Translations under genes and position numbers: made by a program
The notes under the pieces: generated by a model
Told to the model about the DNA's origin: nothing
Seen by the model: the letters and a program-made list of their open reading frames with translations, nothing else
The model's database searches: none
In this document: in pieces, positions 1-5,572 of the stretch
Numbering within the stretch: position 1 is the stretch's first letter
Layout of the letters: the number at the start of each line of letters is the position of its first letter
DNA from: CAYLZO01 sp964387775
GTDB taxonomy: Bacteria; Chloroflexota; Anaerolineae; JAAYZQ01
Direction: 5' to 3'
DNA: 11,155 nucleotides
Assembly: GCA_964387775.1 (NCBI GenBank)
Contig: CAYLZO010000184.1
Location: forward strand, 1 to 11,155

Positions 1-673
1 CGACACCCAAGTGACCGGCATCCGCCTGAACGGCGGGCGCGTCGCCGGCGTGGACACGGGCCGGGGCGCCTTTGACACGCCGTTGGTGCTCAACGCCGCC
101 GGCGCCTGGGGCGCGCCGGTGGCCCGCCTGGCCGGCGCCGAGGTACCCATCGACGCCTGCCGGGTGCAGGTCGCCTTTTTCCGGCGCCCGCCCGGCCACG
201 AGGCCGAGCACCCCGTCGTCGGCGATTTCCCCAACGCCATCTATTTCCGCTCCGAGACGGGCGGCCTGACCCTGGCCGGCCTCATCGACCCCGAAGAGGC
301 CAACTATGTCGTGGACCCCGACGCCTACAACCGGCGCATGGACGCCGATTTCGTCCTGGAGGCGGGCGAGCGGCTGGTGGCCCGCTACCCGGCCCTGGAG
401 CTGAGCGAAAGCACCGGCGGCTACGCCTCGCTCTATGGCATCACGCCCGACTGGCACCCCGTCGTGGGCGAGCTCTTGCCCGACAGCGGCTTCTACGTCT
501 GCGCCGGGTTCAGCGGCCACGGCTTCAAACTCGGCCCGGCGGTGGGCCTCATGGCCGCCGACCTGCTCACCGGCGCGTCCGAGCCGCTGTTCGACGCCCA
601 CCTCTTCCGCCCCACCCGCTTTGCCGAGGGCGAGCCGGTCCGCGGCCGCTACGAGTACAGCATCCTGGGGTGA
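1..673 (+). CDS. FAD-dependent oxidoreductase, DAO family (3' end only)
   Basis: The reading frame is open from the left edge (first full codon at base 2) to a TGA at 671-673, giving about 223 residues of a longer protein. The start and the N-terminal dinucleotide-binding GxGxxG motif lie outside the window. Visible signatures are VLNAAGAWG (about bases 86-112), the usual 'N-A-A-G-x-W' element preceding the substrate domain, and a C-terminal block from about 416 to 545 containing YGITPDWHPVVGE and GFSGHGFKLGPAVG. That block matches the FAD-contacting end of sarcosine oxidase beta, glycine oxidase and related amine dehydrogenases. Family knowledge suggests oxidation of a secondary amine or N-methyl amino acid (sarcosine, glycine, proline or similar) in the cytoplasm. 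The substrate cannot be told from this fragment. The family call is firm, the specific enzyme is not. Confidence 0.85.
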   Translation, partial: DTQVTGIRLNGGRVAGVDTGRGAFDTPLVLNAAGAWGAPVARLAGAEVPIDACRVQVAFFRRPPGHEAEHPVVGDFPNAIYFRSETGGLTLAGLIDPEEANYVVDPDAYNRRMDADFVLEAGERLVARYPALELSESTGGYASLYGITPDWHPVVGELLPDSGFYVCAGFSGHGFKLGPAVGLMAADLLTGASEPLFDAHLFRPTRFAEGEPVRGRYEYSILG

Positions 674-689
674 CGATCTATGTCAGGTA

Positions 690-731
690 GGGCAAATCGG
701 CAATTTGCCCCACGCAAGATACCATCTTGCG
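690..731. repeat. Tandem pair of perfect hairpins
   Basis: Two perfect 8-bp inverted repeats lie side by side, 16 bases after the oxidoreductase stop. GGGCAAAT (690-697) pairs with ATTTGCCC (703-710) across a 5-base loop, and CGCAAGAT (713-720) pairs with ATCTTGCG (724-731) across a 3-base loop. Short flanks GTAG (687-690) and CTAC (732-735) are also complementary and could close the two hairpins into a cloverleaf, although base 690 would then be shared. Position suggests a terminator or an interspersed palindromic element. There is no T-tract after either stem. Confidence 0.75.
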
Positions 732-740
732 CTACAGGCA

Positions 741-932
741 GGGGTGAGGCATCTCAGGCAACCGTCTTCTCAAGCAAGGGGTTTCGGTCAGGGCAGGCCC
801 ATCGCCCCCAGGGCAATCGCGTTTGGACCTCTAACGCCTGTCATTGCGAGCAAAGCGAAGCAATCTCTGCTTGTTTCAAGGGGATTGCCCTGCCATCGCC
901 CCCGAAACCGATTCCGGGGGATGCCTCGCCCC
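741..932. repeat. Nested imperfect inverted repeat (about 190 bp)
   Basis: Three separate arm pairs are nested around a common centre. GGGGTGAGGCATC (741-753) matches the complement of 920-932 at 12 of 13 positions. GGTTTCGG (780-787) pairs with CCGAAACC (902-909). CAGGGCAATC (809-818) pairs with GATTGCCCTG (883-892). A smaller hairpin repeat (840-867) sits near the centre. Arms separated by unpaired stretches look like a decayed palindromic or MITE-like element, or several repeats inserted into one another. The right end stops four bases before the Shine-Dalgarno site of the next gene. Confidence 0.65.
840..867 (+). repeat. Hairpin repeat, copy 1 (GTCATTGCGAG family)
   Basis: The element reads GTC, ATTGC, GA, GC-AAA-GC, GAA, GCAAT, CTC. 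The outer 5-bp stem is ATTGC (843-847) with GCAAT (860-864), the apical stem is only 2 bp (GC/GC), and the internal loop is GA opposite GAA. It belongs to the same family as the copies at 2334-2360, 5474-5509 and 5524-5559. Related GTCATTGCGAGC...GCAATCTC sequences are, from memory, widespread in intergenic DNA of several bacterial phyla. Confidence 0.8.
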
Positions 933-935
933 TAC

Positions 936-943
936 GGAGGTGA
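936..943 (+). promoter_or_regulatory. Strong ribosome binding site for the 947 start
   Basis: GGAGGTGA lies just upstream of the GTG at 947-949. The GGAGG core (936-940) is followed by six bases before the start codon, close to ideal spacing. It decides the GTG start of the iron-sulfur protein over later in-frame ATG codons. Confidence 0.85.
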
Positions 944-946
944 TTT

Positions 947-2182
947 GTGACCGAGAAAACTCGACAAAAACGCACGGTAGAGATCGGCGCCAGCCTGACC
1001 GGGGAGCGGAAAAGGCGCCCGCTGCGGCGCACGACGCGAGCCGATCATCCCGGCGTCTCCGCCGCCCACCTGGACGTGGCCGAAAACTATACCAACCCGC
1101 TGCTGATGGGGCCGCCCCTCTGCGACGAGTTGGTGACCCTGGTGCAGCACATGTTCAGCGAGGAGGAGGCGGCCCTGATGCGCCACGTCCGCTCGCCGGC
1201 GGGCAAGACGGCGGCCGGCGTCGCCCGGGCCGCGCGCCGCCCCGTGGACGAGGTGCGTCCCATCCTCGACCGCCTGGCCGACGAAAAATACGTGCTGTTC
1301 ACCTTTGGCCGGGGCCGGCGCAAGCGCTACGGGCTGTGGCCCCTCCTGCCCGGCGCCTTTGAGATGATCCTGATGCGCCCCACGCTGGACACCCTGACCG
1401 GCTGGCACCGCCGCTTCGTCGAGCTGTTCGAGGCGCTCTACGAGACGGGCTACCTGGCCGACCAGACCGAGCATCGCATGGCGGGCATCCGCTACGTGCC
1501 CGTGGACGAGGCCATCGAGGGCCACGCCCAGGCCCTGCCCAGCGACCGCCTGGAGGCGATCCTGGACCGCTACGACACGTTTGCCGTGGGCCTGTGCCAA
1601 TGCCGCATGTCGGCCCGGGTCCTGGGCCGGGGCTGCGAGCGCGAGATGGAAAACTGCGTCAGCTTTGGCGACTCGGCCCGCTACCTGGTCGGCAAGGGCA
1701 AGATGCGGCCGGCCGAAAAGCGCGAGATCGTCGAAATCAAGGCCCAGGCAGCGGCCAACGGGCTGGTCAGCTTTGTGTCCGAAGTCGAGGTCGGCGCCCT
1801 CCGCGCCGGGGGCTCCTGCTCGTGCTGCGGCTGCTGCTGCGGGGCGCTGCGCCTGATCAGCGAGTTCAACGCGCCGGGCCTCATGGCGCCGCCCCACTTT
1901 GTGCCCCGCGTGGACCGCAGCCGGTGTACCTACTGCGGCCGCTGCGCGGCGGCCTGCCCCGTCGGCGCGATGGTCGTGGACGTCCAGGCTCGGGGGCACC
2001 AGCACCGGGCCGAGCGCTGCATCGGCTGTGGGCTGTGCGCCGTGGCCTGCGACCGGCAGGGCGCCATCCAGATGGAGCCGACGCCCCACCATCGGGAGCC
2101 GGCGACGGGTCTCTTTTCGCTGGCGCGGCGCATGGCGCCCGGCTATCTGCGCAACGCCTGGTCGGCGTGGCGGAGCCGCTGA
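947..2182 (+). CDS. Cysteine-rich iron-sulfur protein, winged-helix-like N-terminus and C-terminal 2x[4Fe-4S] ferredoxin
   Basis: This is a 411-residue soluble protein with a GTG start and a strong Shine-Dalgarno site. Residues about 70-134 look like a winged-helix fold (EEEAALMRHV, then RRPVDEVRPILDRLADEKYV and a basic wing), though without a matched family. The middle region carries C217-x-C219, C230 and C237, then the unusual cluster CSCCGCCC at 291-298. Two classic ferredoxin motifs follow: C327-x2-C330-x2-C333-x3-C337-P and C358-x2-C361-x2-C364-x3-C368. The last two motifs should bind two [4Fe-4S] clusters. The ten middle cysteines suggest a further cluster or metal site. No membrane segment or signal peptide is visible, so it is cytoplasmic. 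Similar 4Fe-4S proteins of unknown function occur in anaerobes. It could be an electron carrier for an unseen partner or a redox-responsive regulator. The ferredoxin call is firm, the role is open. Confidence 0.85.
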   Translation: MTEKTRQKRTVEIGASLTGERKRRPLRRTTRADHPGVSAAHLDVAENYTNPLLMGPPLCDELVTLVQHMFSEEEAALMRHVRSPAGKTAAGVARAARRPVDEVRPILDRLADEKYVLFTFGRGRRKRYGLWPLLPGAFEMILMRPTLDTLTGWHRRFVELFEALYETGYLADQTEHRMAGIRYVPVDEAIEGHAQALPSDRLEAILDRYDTFAVGLCQCRMSARVLGRGCEREMENCVSFGDSARYLVGKGKMRPAEKREIVEIKAQAAANGLVSFVSEVEVGALRAGGSCSCCGCCCGALRLISEFNAPGLMAPPHFVPRVDRSRCTYCGRCAAACPVGAMVVDVQARGHQHRAERCIGCGLCAVACDRQGAIQMEPTPHHREPATGLFSLARRMAPGYLRNAWSAWRSR

Positions 2183-2392
2183 GGGGCGGGCTTGGGAGAG
2201 ACTTTTGAATTGGGGCACAAAACTCGTCTGCTTTGAAAAATCCGCGCATTTCTGTCGATCCGCGACTGTTCCTCCCGGCGACAACAGGTGTCCGGTAGCA
2301 AAGCATAAATCAAGAGGCTCCTTGGGCCCAAGTGAGATTCTTCGCTTCGCTCAGAATGACGGAAGCCAGAGAGAAACTTGCGCCCTGGTGCA
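2183..2392. other. Convergent intergenic spacer
   Basis: This 210-base gap lies between the 3' ends of the + strand iron-sulfur gene and the - strand kinase gene. Apart from the hairpin repeat at 2334-2360, nothing recognisable was found in it. Bases 2205-2320 are less GC-rich than the surrounding genes. Terminators for both genes are expected here, but no strong stem plus T-tract is apparent. Confidence 0.6.
2334..2360 (-). repeat. Hairpin repeat, copy 2 (GTCATTCTGAG variant)
   Basis: Read on the - strand, the element is GTC, ATTCT, GA, GC-GAA-GC, GA, AGAAT, CTC. The outer stem is ATTCT/AGAAT where the other copies have ATTGC/GCAAT, so both sides have changed together. It lies between the ends of two convergent genes, a position suited to a bidirectional terminator or a neutral insertion. 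Confidence 0.75.
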
Positions 2393-4618
2393 CTAGAGGT
2401 CCGGCTCTGCGGGTAGCCAGACGGTGAACGTGCTGCCCTCGCCCTCCTCGCTCTCGACCTCGATGCGGCCGCCGTGCTCCTGGACGATGCCCAGGCTCAC
2501 CGACAGACCGAGGCCCGAACCGTCGCCCACCGGCTTGGTGGTGAAAAAGGGCTCAAAGACCCGGGCAAGGTGCTCCCCGGGAATGCCCTCGCCGGTGTCA
2601 GAGACGTGCAAGGCAGTCTCCCCTTCCACCTCTTCTGTCCGGACCATCAGCCGGCCGCCCCCGGGCATGGCGTCGAGGGCGTTGGTCAGCAGGTTGAGGA
2701 CGACCTGCTTCATCCGGCCGGCGTCCAACCACAGCGGGGGCAGGTCCGGGGCATAGTGCTCCTCGATGGCGACGTGACGGGACTTGAGGCGGAGGCGGAT
2801 GAGGGCCAGGGCTTCCTCCACAATCAGGTTGAGGTTGGTTTGCGTGGGACGAAAACCCGTCTGCCGCGAGAAACTTAGCAGGTTGCTGACGATGTCGCGG
2901 GCCCGCCCCGCCCCCCGGTGAATGGCCTCCAGGCGCCGATAGTCGGGATCGTCTGCCGGCGTGCGCTCCAAGAGCAGCTCTGAGAAGCCGAGCACGGCCA
3001 TTAGGGGATTGTTCAGCTCGTGGGCCACACCGGCCGCCAGCTCGCCGATGGCGGCCATGCGCCCCGCTTGCACCAACTGCACCTGGGCCTGCTCCAACTC
3101 TGCCATGCGCTGCTGGAGGCTCTCGTAGAGCCGGGCGTTTTCCAGGGCAATGGCGGCCGGGCTCATCAGCGATTCGAGCAGCATGCGGTCGGTGTGCCTA
3201 AAACGGCCGGCCGACTCGTCGAGCACCTGGAGCACGCCGATCACGGTTTCCTTGACCCGCAAGGGAACGGACAGGATCGAGCGCAAGGCCAGGCCCGTCT
3301 CGTGCTCGACCCCCTTGAAGTGACGGGCCTCGGTCCGCGTATCGGCTACGATGAGGCTCTCGCCTGTCTCGGCCACCCAGCCGGCCAGGCCCTCGCCCGG
3401 CGTCAACCGCCAGCCCGAGACGGTCTTCCTGTGGGGACCTCGCGCCCGCCGGCAGACCAGCTCACCGCCCTCGGAATCAAAGAGCCAGACCGAACAAGCC
3501 GTCGCGTTCAAGAGGCTGCAAGCCCATTCCAGGGTCGTGGCCAGCACTTCGTCCAGGTTGAGGGAGGCGTTGAGGGCTTGACCCGCCTGGTTCAGGACCT
3601 CCATCTCCCGGAGATATTGGCGCATTGCCTCGGCCATCCGCTTGCGGGCCGTGACGTCGCGCATGCTGCCCTCGTAGTAAAGCACCCGGTCCCGGCTATC
3701 CTCGACGCTGCGGGCATTCTCCTGGACCCAGATGACGTCGCCGTCGTAGCGACGCACGCGCAACTCAAAATCGCGGACCACCCCCTTGCCCTCGATAAAA
3801 GACCGCCAACGCGCCCGGTCCTCCGGATCGGCGTAGGTGTCGGTCACGTTGGCGGACAACAGCGACTCGCGGTCGGGATAGCCCAGCATCTCCTGGAGGG
3901 CCGCGTTGGCGTCCACGATCTGCCCGTCGGGCCGGGTGCGGTAGAGGCCGATGGGCACGCCGTCAAAGAGGCTGCGGTAGCGGCGCTCGCTCTCGCGGAG
4001 CGCCTCTTCGGCGCGCCTGCGCTGCATCGAAGCGGCGACCAGGTGGGCAAAGAGTCGAAGGACGTCTACGGAAGGAACCGGCGCGTTCCGGGGCAGGGCC
4101 ACGACGGCTGTGCCCAAAAGCTCGCCGCCGTGGTGGAGGGCCAGGCCGACGTAGCGGCCGATGCCCAGCGTTTTCTGAATCGCCGTGCCGATAGGTTTCG
4201 GGACCGCGCCCATCGTTGTGGCGGACAGATCCGTTTCAACGCGCATTACGTCGGCGAGCATCTCCCGGCGCAGTTCCGGGCTGACCGATACACGCAGGCC
4301 GACAAAGTTTGCGCCCAGGATCCGCTGGGCGATGGTCAGCAAAGGGCGGCTGACGGCCACACGTTGCAAGACCAACTCCTCTGCCTCGGCGTCGTAGGTC
4401 GAGACGGCCACGGCCACAGCGTCGGTGATAGACTTGAGACCCTGGGCGATCAGGGGCAGGAGGTCGGCCTCCGGCGACGCTGCCGTGAGCCGAATGGCCA
4501 GCTCGCTCATCCCGGCGAGAAACTCGGCCTGTTGCCTCGCTTCTGTCTCTGGCTGTTGCTCCGGAGCGAATCGCTCCCTGACCGGTTGCAGGCTAACCGT
4601 CGTGTGCCTCCTGCTCAT
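2393..4618 (-). CDS. Soluble sensor histidine kinase (GAF-PAS-GAF-HisKA-HATPase)
   Basis: This 741-residue protein has an N-terminal GAF-like domain (about 36-198), a PAS domain with PAC tail (about 208-327), a second GAF domain (about 340-495), a short coiled linker, the phospho-acceptor HisKA helices (about 518-583) and a HATPase_c domain (about 625-738). The H-box GVAHELNNPL places the phosphorylated histidine at H533. The ATP-binding boxes are N646 in NLLTNALDAM, DTGEGIP from D674, FEPFFTTKP, and the glycine lid GDGSGLGL from G698. All catalytic motifs are intact. There is no transmembrane segment, so it should sense a cytoplasmic signal such as a small molecule, redox state or light. The ATG start at 4618 overlaps the end of the upstream methyltransferase by 26 bases and has no clear Shine-Dalgarno site of its own, which suggests translational coupling. 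Met37 is a possible alternative start just before the first GAF domain. No response regulator is in view. Confidence 0.92.
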   Translation of the reverse strand: MSRRHTTVSLQPVRERFAPEQQPETEARQQAEFLAGMSELAIRLTAASPEADLLPLIAQGLKSITDAVAVAVSTYDAEAEELVLQRVAVSRPLLTIAQRILGANFVGLRVSVSPELRREMLADVMRVETDLSATTMGAVPKPIGTAIQKTLGIGRYVGLALHHGGELLGTAVVALPRNAPVPSVDVLRLFAHLVAASMQRRRAEEALRESERRYRSLFDGVPIGLYRTRPDGQIVDANAALQEMLGYPDRESLLSANVTDTYADPEDRARWRSFIEGKGVVRDFELRVRRYDGDVIWVQENARSVEDSRDRVLYYEGSMRDVTARKRMAEAMRQYLREMEVLNQAGQALNASLNLDEVLATTLEWACSLLNATACSVWLFDSEGGELVCRRARGPHRKTVSGWRLTPGEGLAGWVAETGESLIVADTRTEARHFKGVEHETGLALRSILSVPLRVKETVIGVLQVLDESAGRFRHTDRMLLESLMSPAAIALENARLYESLQQRMAELEQAQVQLVQAGRMAAIGELAAGVAHELNNPLMAVLGFSELLLERTPADDPDYRRLEAIHRGAGRARDIVSNLLSFSRQTGFRPTQTNLNLIVEEALALIRLRLKSRHVAIEEHYAPDLPPLWLDAGRMKQVVLNLLTNALDAMPGGGRLMVRTEEVEGETALHVSDTGEGIPGEHLARVFEPFFTTKPVGDGSGLGLSVSLGIVQEHGGRIEVESEEGEGSTFTVWLPAEPDL

Positions 4619-5417
4619 TCTGGATCGGTATCCGCCCGACGACCACCAGGTTGTCGTAGTGATCGCGATCGTAGGGCACGGGCGGCAGCTTGGTGTCGGC
4701 CAGGGCGTGGGTCCACTCCAGGCCGACGGCGGCCAACATGGCCCGCCATTCGGGCAAGGAGTAGACCCGGATGCGCTCCCGGCCGTCGAAGGTGTTCAGC
4801 ACCCCCTCCTCGTCTATGAACCGGAACTCGCTGACGTAGGTGCAAGTTTCGGGCTCCCACCAGGTGGTGCGCAGGCCATAGCCGCCGCCGTAAGCGCTCC
4901 AGGTGCGGCGGGGCGGGCGGACCACCATCCGGGCCGGATCGAATACATCTACGAGCAACCGGCCCGGAGGTTGCACCCCGGCGGGCTCGGGGCGGCGGAG
5001 GGCGCGGGCAATCCGGGCCAGCACGTCCCGGTTCGTCGCCTCGTCGAAAAAGCCAAAGCTGCCGCTGAGGAGCAGCACCGCGTCGAAGGCGTCCTCGCAG
5101 GCCAGCTCCCGCATGTCGCCGACCTCGAAGCGGGCCGTCTCCACGCCCCACGCTCCGGCCTTTTGCCGGCCGTGAGCGACGAGGCTCGGTGCCACGTCCA
5201 CGCCGAGCACGTCCAGGCCGCGTTGGGCCAGCCGGACGGCGTGGTCGCCGCTGCCGCAGGCCAGGTCGAGCACCCGGTCGCCGGGCTGAAGGTCGAGCAC
5301 GTGGACGACGAGGTCCACCAGGTCGTCGTCCCACTGGCTGATGCCCGGGATCTGGCTGCGGTGCACGACGCGAAAGTGGTGGGCCCACCAGTCCCAGCTT
5401 CGCTCGATGGTTTTCAC
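4593..5417 (-). CDS. Class I SAM-dependent methyltransferase
   Basis: This 274-residue protein has the standard Rossmann-type SAM-binding core. Motif I is VLDLACGSG at 49-57. D74 in LGVDVAPSL ends strand 2 and should hold the SAM ribose. D101 in VGDMREL is the usual acidic residue near the adenine. LLLSGSFGFF follows as the region preceding the catalytic pocket. The C-terminal half (about 165-260), with several Trp and Tyr residues, probably shapes the substrate site. The substrate is not recognisable. Related proteins act on small molecules, so a small-molecule methyltransferase is a reasonable guess. The GTG start is supported by AGGAG at 5430-5426, eight bases upstream. The 3' end overlaps the histidine kinase start, so the two are probably one operon. 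The element upstream at 5469-5564 would separate this unit from the nuclease gene. Confidence 0.88.
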   Translation of the reverse strand: MKTIERSWDWWAHHFRVVHRSQIPGISQWDDDLVDLVVHVLDLQPGDRVLDLACGSGDHAVRLAQRGLDVLGVDVAPSLVAHGRQKAGAWGVETARFEVGDMRELACEDAFDAVLLLSGSFGFFDEATNRDVLARIARALRRPEPAGVQPPGRLLVDVFDPARMVVRPPRRTWSAYGGGYGLRTTWWEPETCTYVSEFRFIDEEGVLNTFDGRERIRVYSLPEWRAMLAAVGLEWTHALADTKLPPVPYDRDHYDNLVVVGRIPIQNEQEAHDG

Positions 5418-5425
5418 GTTGGAAA

Positions 5426-5430
5426 CTCCT
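5426..5430 (-). promoter_or_regulatory. Ribosome binding site for the methyltransferase GTG start
   Basis: AGGAG on the - strand lies eight bases upstream of the GTG at 5417-5415. It supports that non-ATG start. Confidence 0.7.
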
Positions 5431-5473
5431 GAAAGCCCGGAGGGAAATCCCGGTTCGATTGGTGGCAGCTCCC

Positions 5474-5509
5474 GTCATTGCGAGCTGCCGAAGGCAGCGA
5501 AGCAATCTC
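5474..5509 (+). repeat. Hairpin repeat, copy 3
   Basis: The element reads GTC, ATTGC, GA, a 6-bp apical stem GCTGCC-GAA-GGCAGC (5484-5498), GAA, GCAAT, CTC. It has the same outer stem and GA/GAA internal loop as copy 1, but its apical stem is extended from 2 to 6 bp. Confidence 0.8.
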
Positions 5510-5523
5510 CAGCTGGTCGAGAG

Positions 5524-5559
5524 GAGATTGCTTCGGGCGCTGCGCGCCCTCGCAATGAC
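5524..5559 (-). repeat. Hairpin repeat, copy 4
   Basis: Read on the - strand, the element is GTC, ATTGC, GA, a 6-bp apical stem GGGCGC-GCA-GCGCCC, GAA, GCAAT, CTC. The apical stem is fully paired yet unrelated in sequence to that of copy 3, so structure rather than sequence is preserved there. Confidence 0.8.
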
Positions 5560-5572
5560 GGGAGCCAGCCGA

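Larger units (their letters stand above)
674..946. other. Intergenic spacer filled with inverted repeats
   Basis: This 273-base gap lies between the oxidoreductase and the iron-sulfur protein, both on the + strand. It holds a pair of adjacent perfect hairpins (690-731), a nested inverted repeat (741-932) with a GTCATTGCGAG-type hairpin at its centre, and the Shine-Dalgarno site of the downstream gene. Small open frames crossing it carry no recognisable protein. The density of palindromes suggests that transcription from the first gene ends or is attenuated here. No convincing promoter boxes were identified. Confidence 0.7.
5469..5564. repeat. Large palindrome made of two head-to-head hairpin repeats
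   Basis: CTCCCGTCATTGCGAG (5469-5484) is the exact complement of 5549-5564 (16 bp), and CGAAGCAATCTCC (5498-5510) is the exact complement of 5523-5535 (13 bp). Between them, each arm carries its own different perfect hairpin: GCTGCC/GGCAGC in the left arm and GGGCGC/GCGCCC in the right. A 12-base loop (5511-5522) joins the arms. The structure begins eight bases past the stop of the nuclease gene and ends about 50 bases before the methyltransferase start, so it may end or stabilise the nuclease transcript. The layout resembles paired REP-type elements. Confidence 0.85.

Noticed and set aside
674..946. Insertion sequence or transposon carrying its own transposase
   Set aside because: Palindromic arms are present, but no transposase coding sequence or clear target-site duplication is visible. 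At most it is a non-autonomous element.
1..2182. Two-gene operon of amine oxidoreductase and iron-sulfur protein
   Set aside because: They share orientation and redox character, but a 273-base gap with several strong hairpins argues against tight co-transcription. A functional link is possible but unsupported.
932..2284. Long open frame on the - strand opposite the iron-sulfur gene (450 codons)
   Set aside because: It is a shadow of a gene with a strong ribosome site and intact ferredoxin motifs. The predicted protein is His/Ala/Gly/Arg-rich without domains.
3020..4819. Long open frame on the + strand opposite the histidine kinase (599 codons)
   Set aside because: It is antisense to a clear kinase with all boxes present, and its composition (His, Arg, Gly, Pro) is that of a shadow frame.
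840..5559. CRISPR array or tandem repeat array
   Set aside because: The related repeats are dispersed singly or as one inverted pair in intergenic DNA, with no regular spacers and no cas genes.
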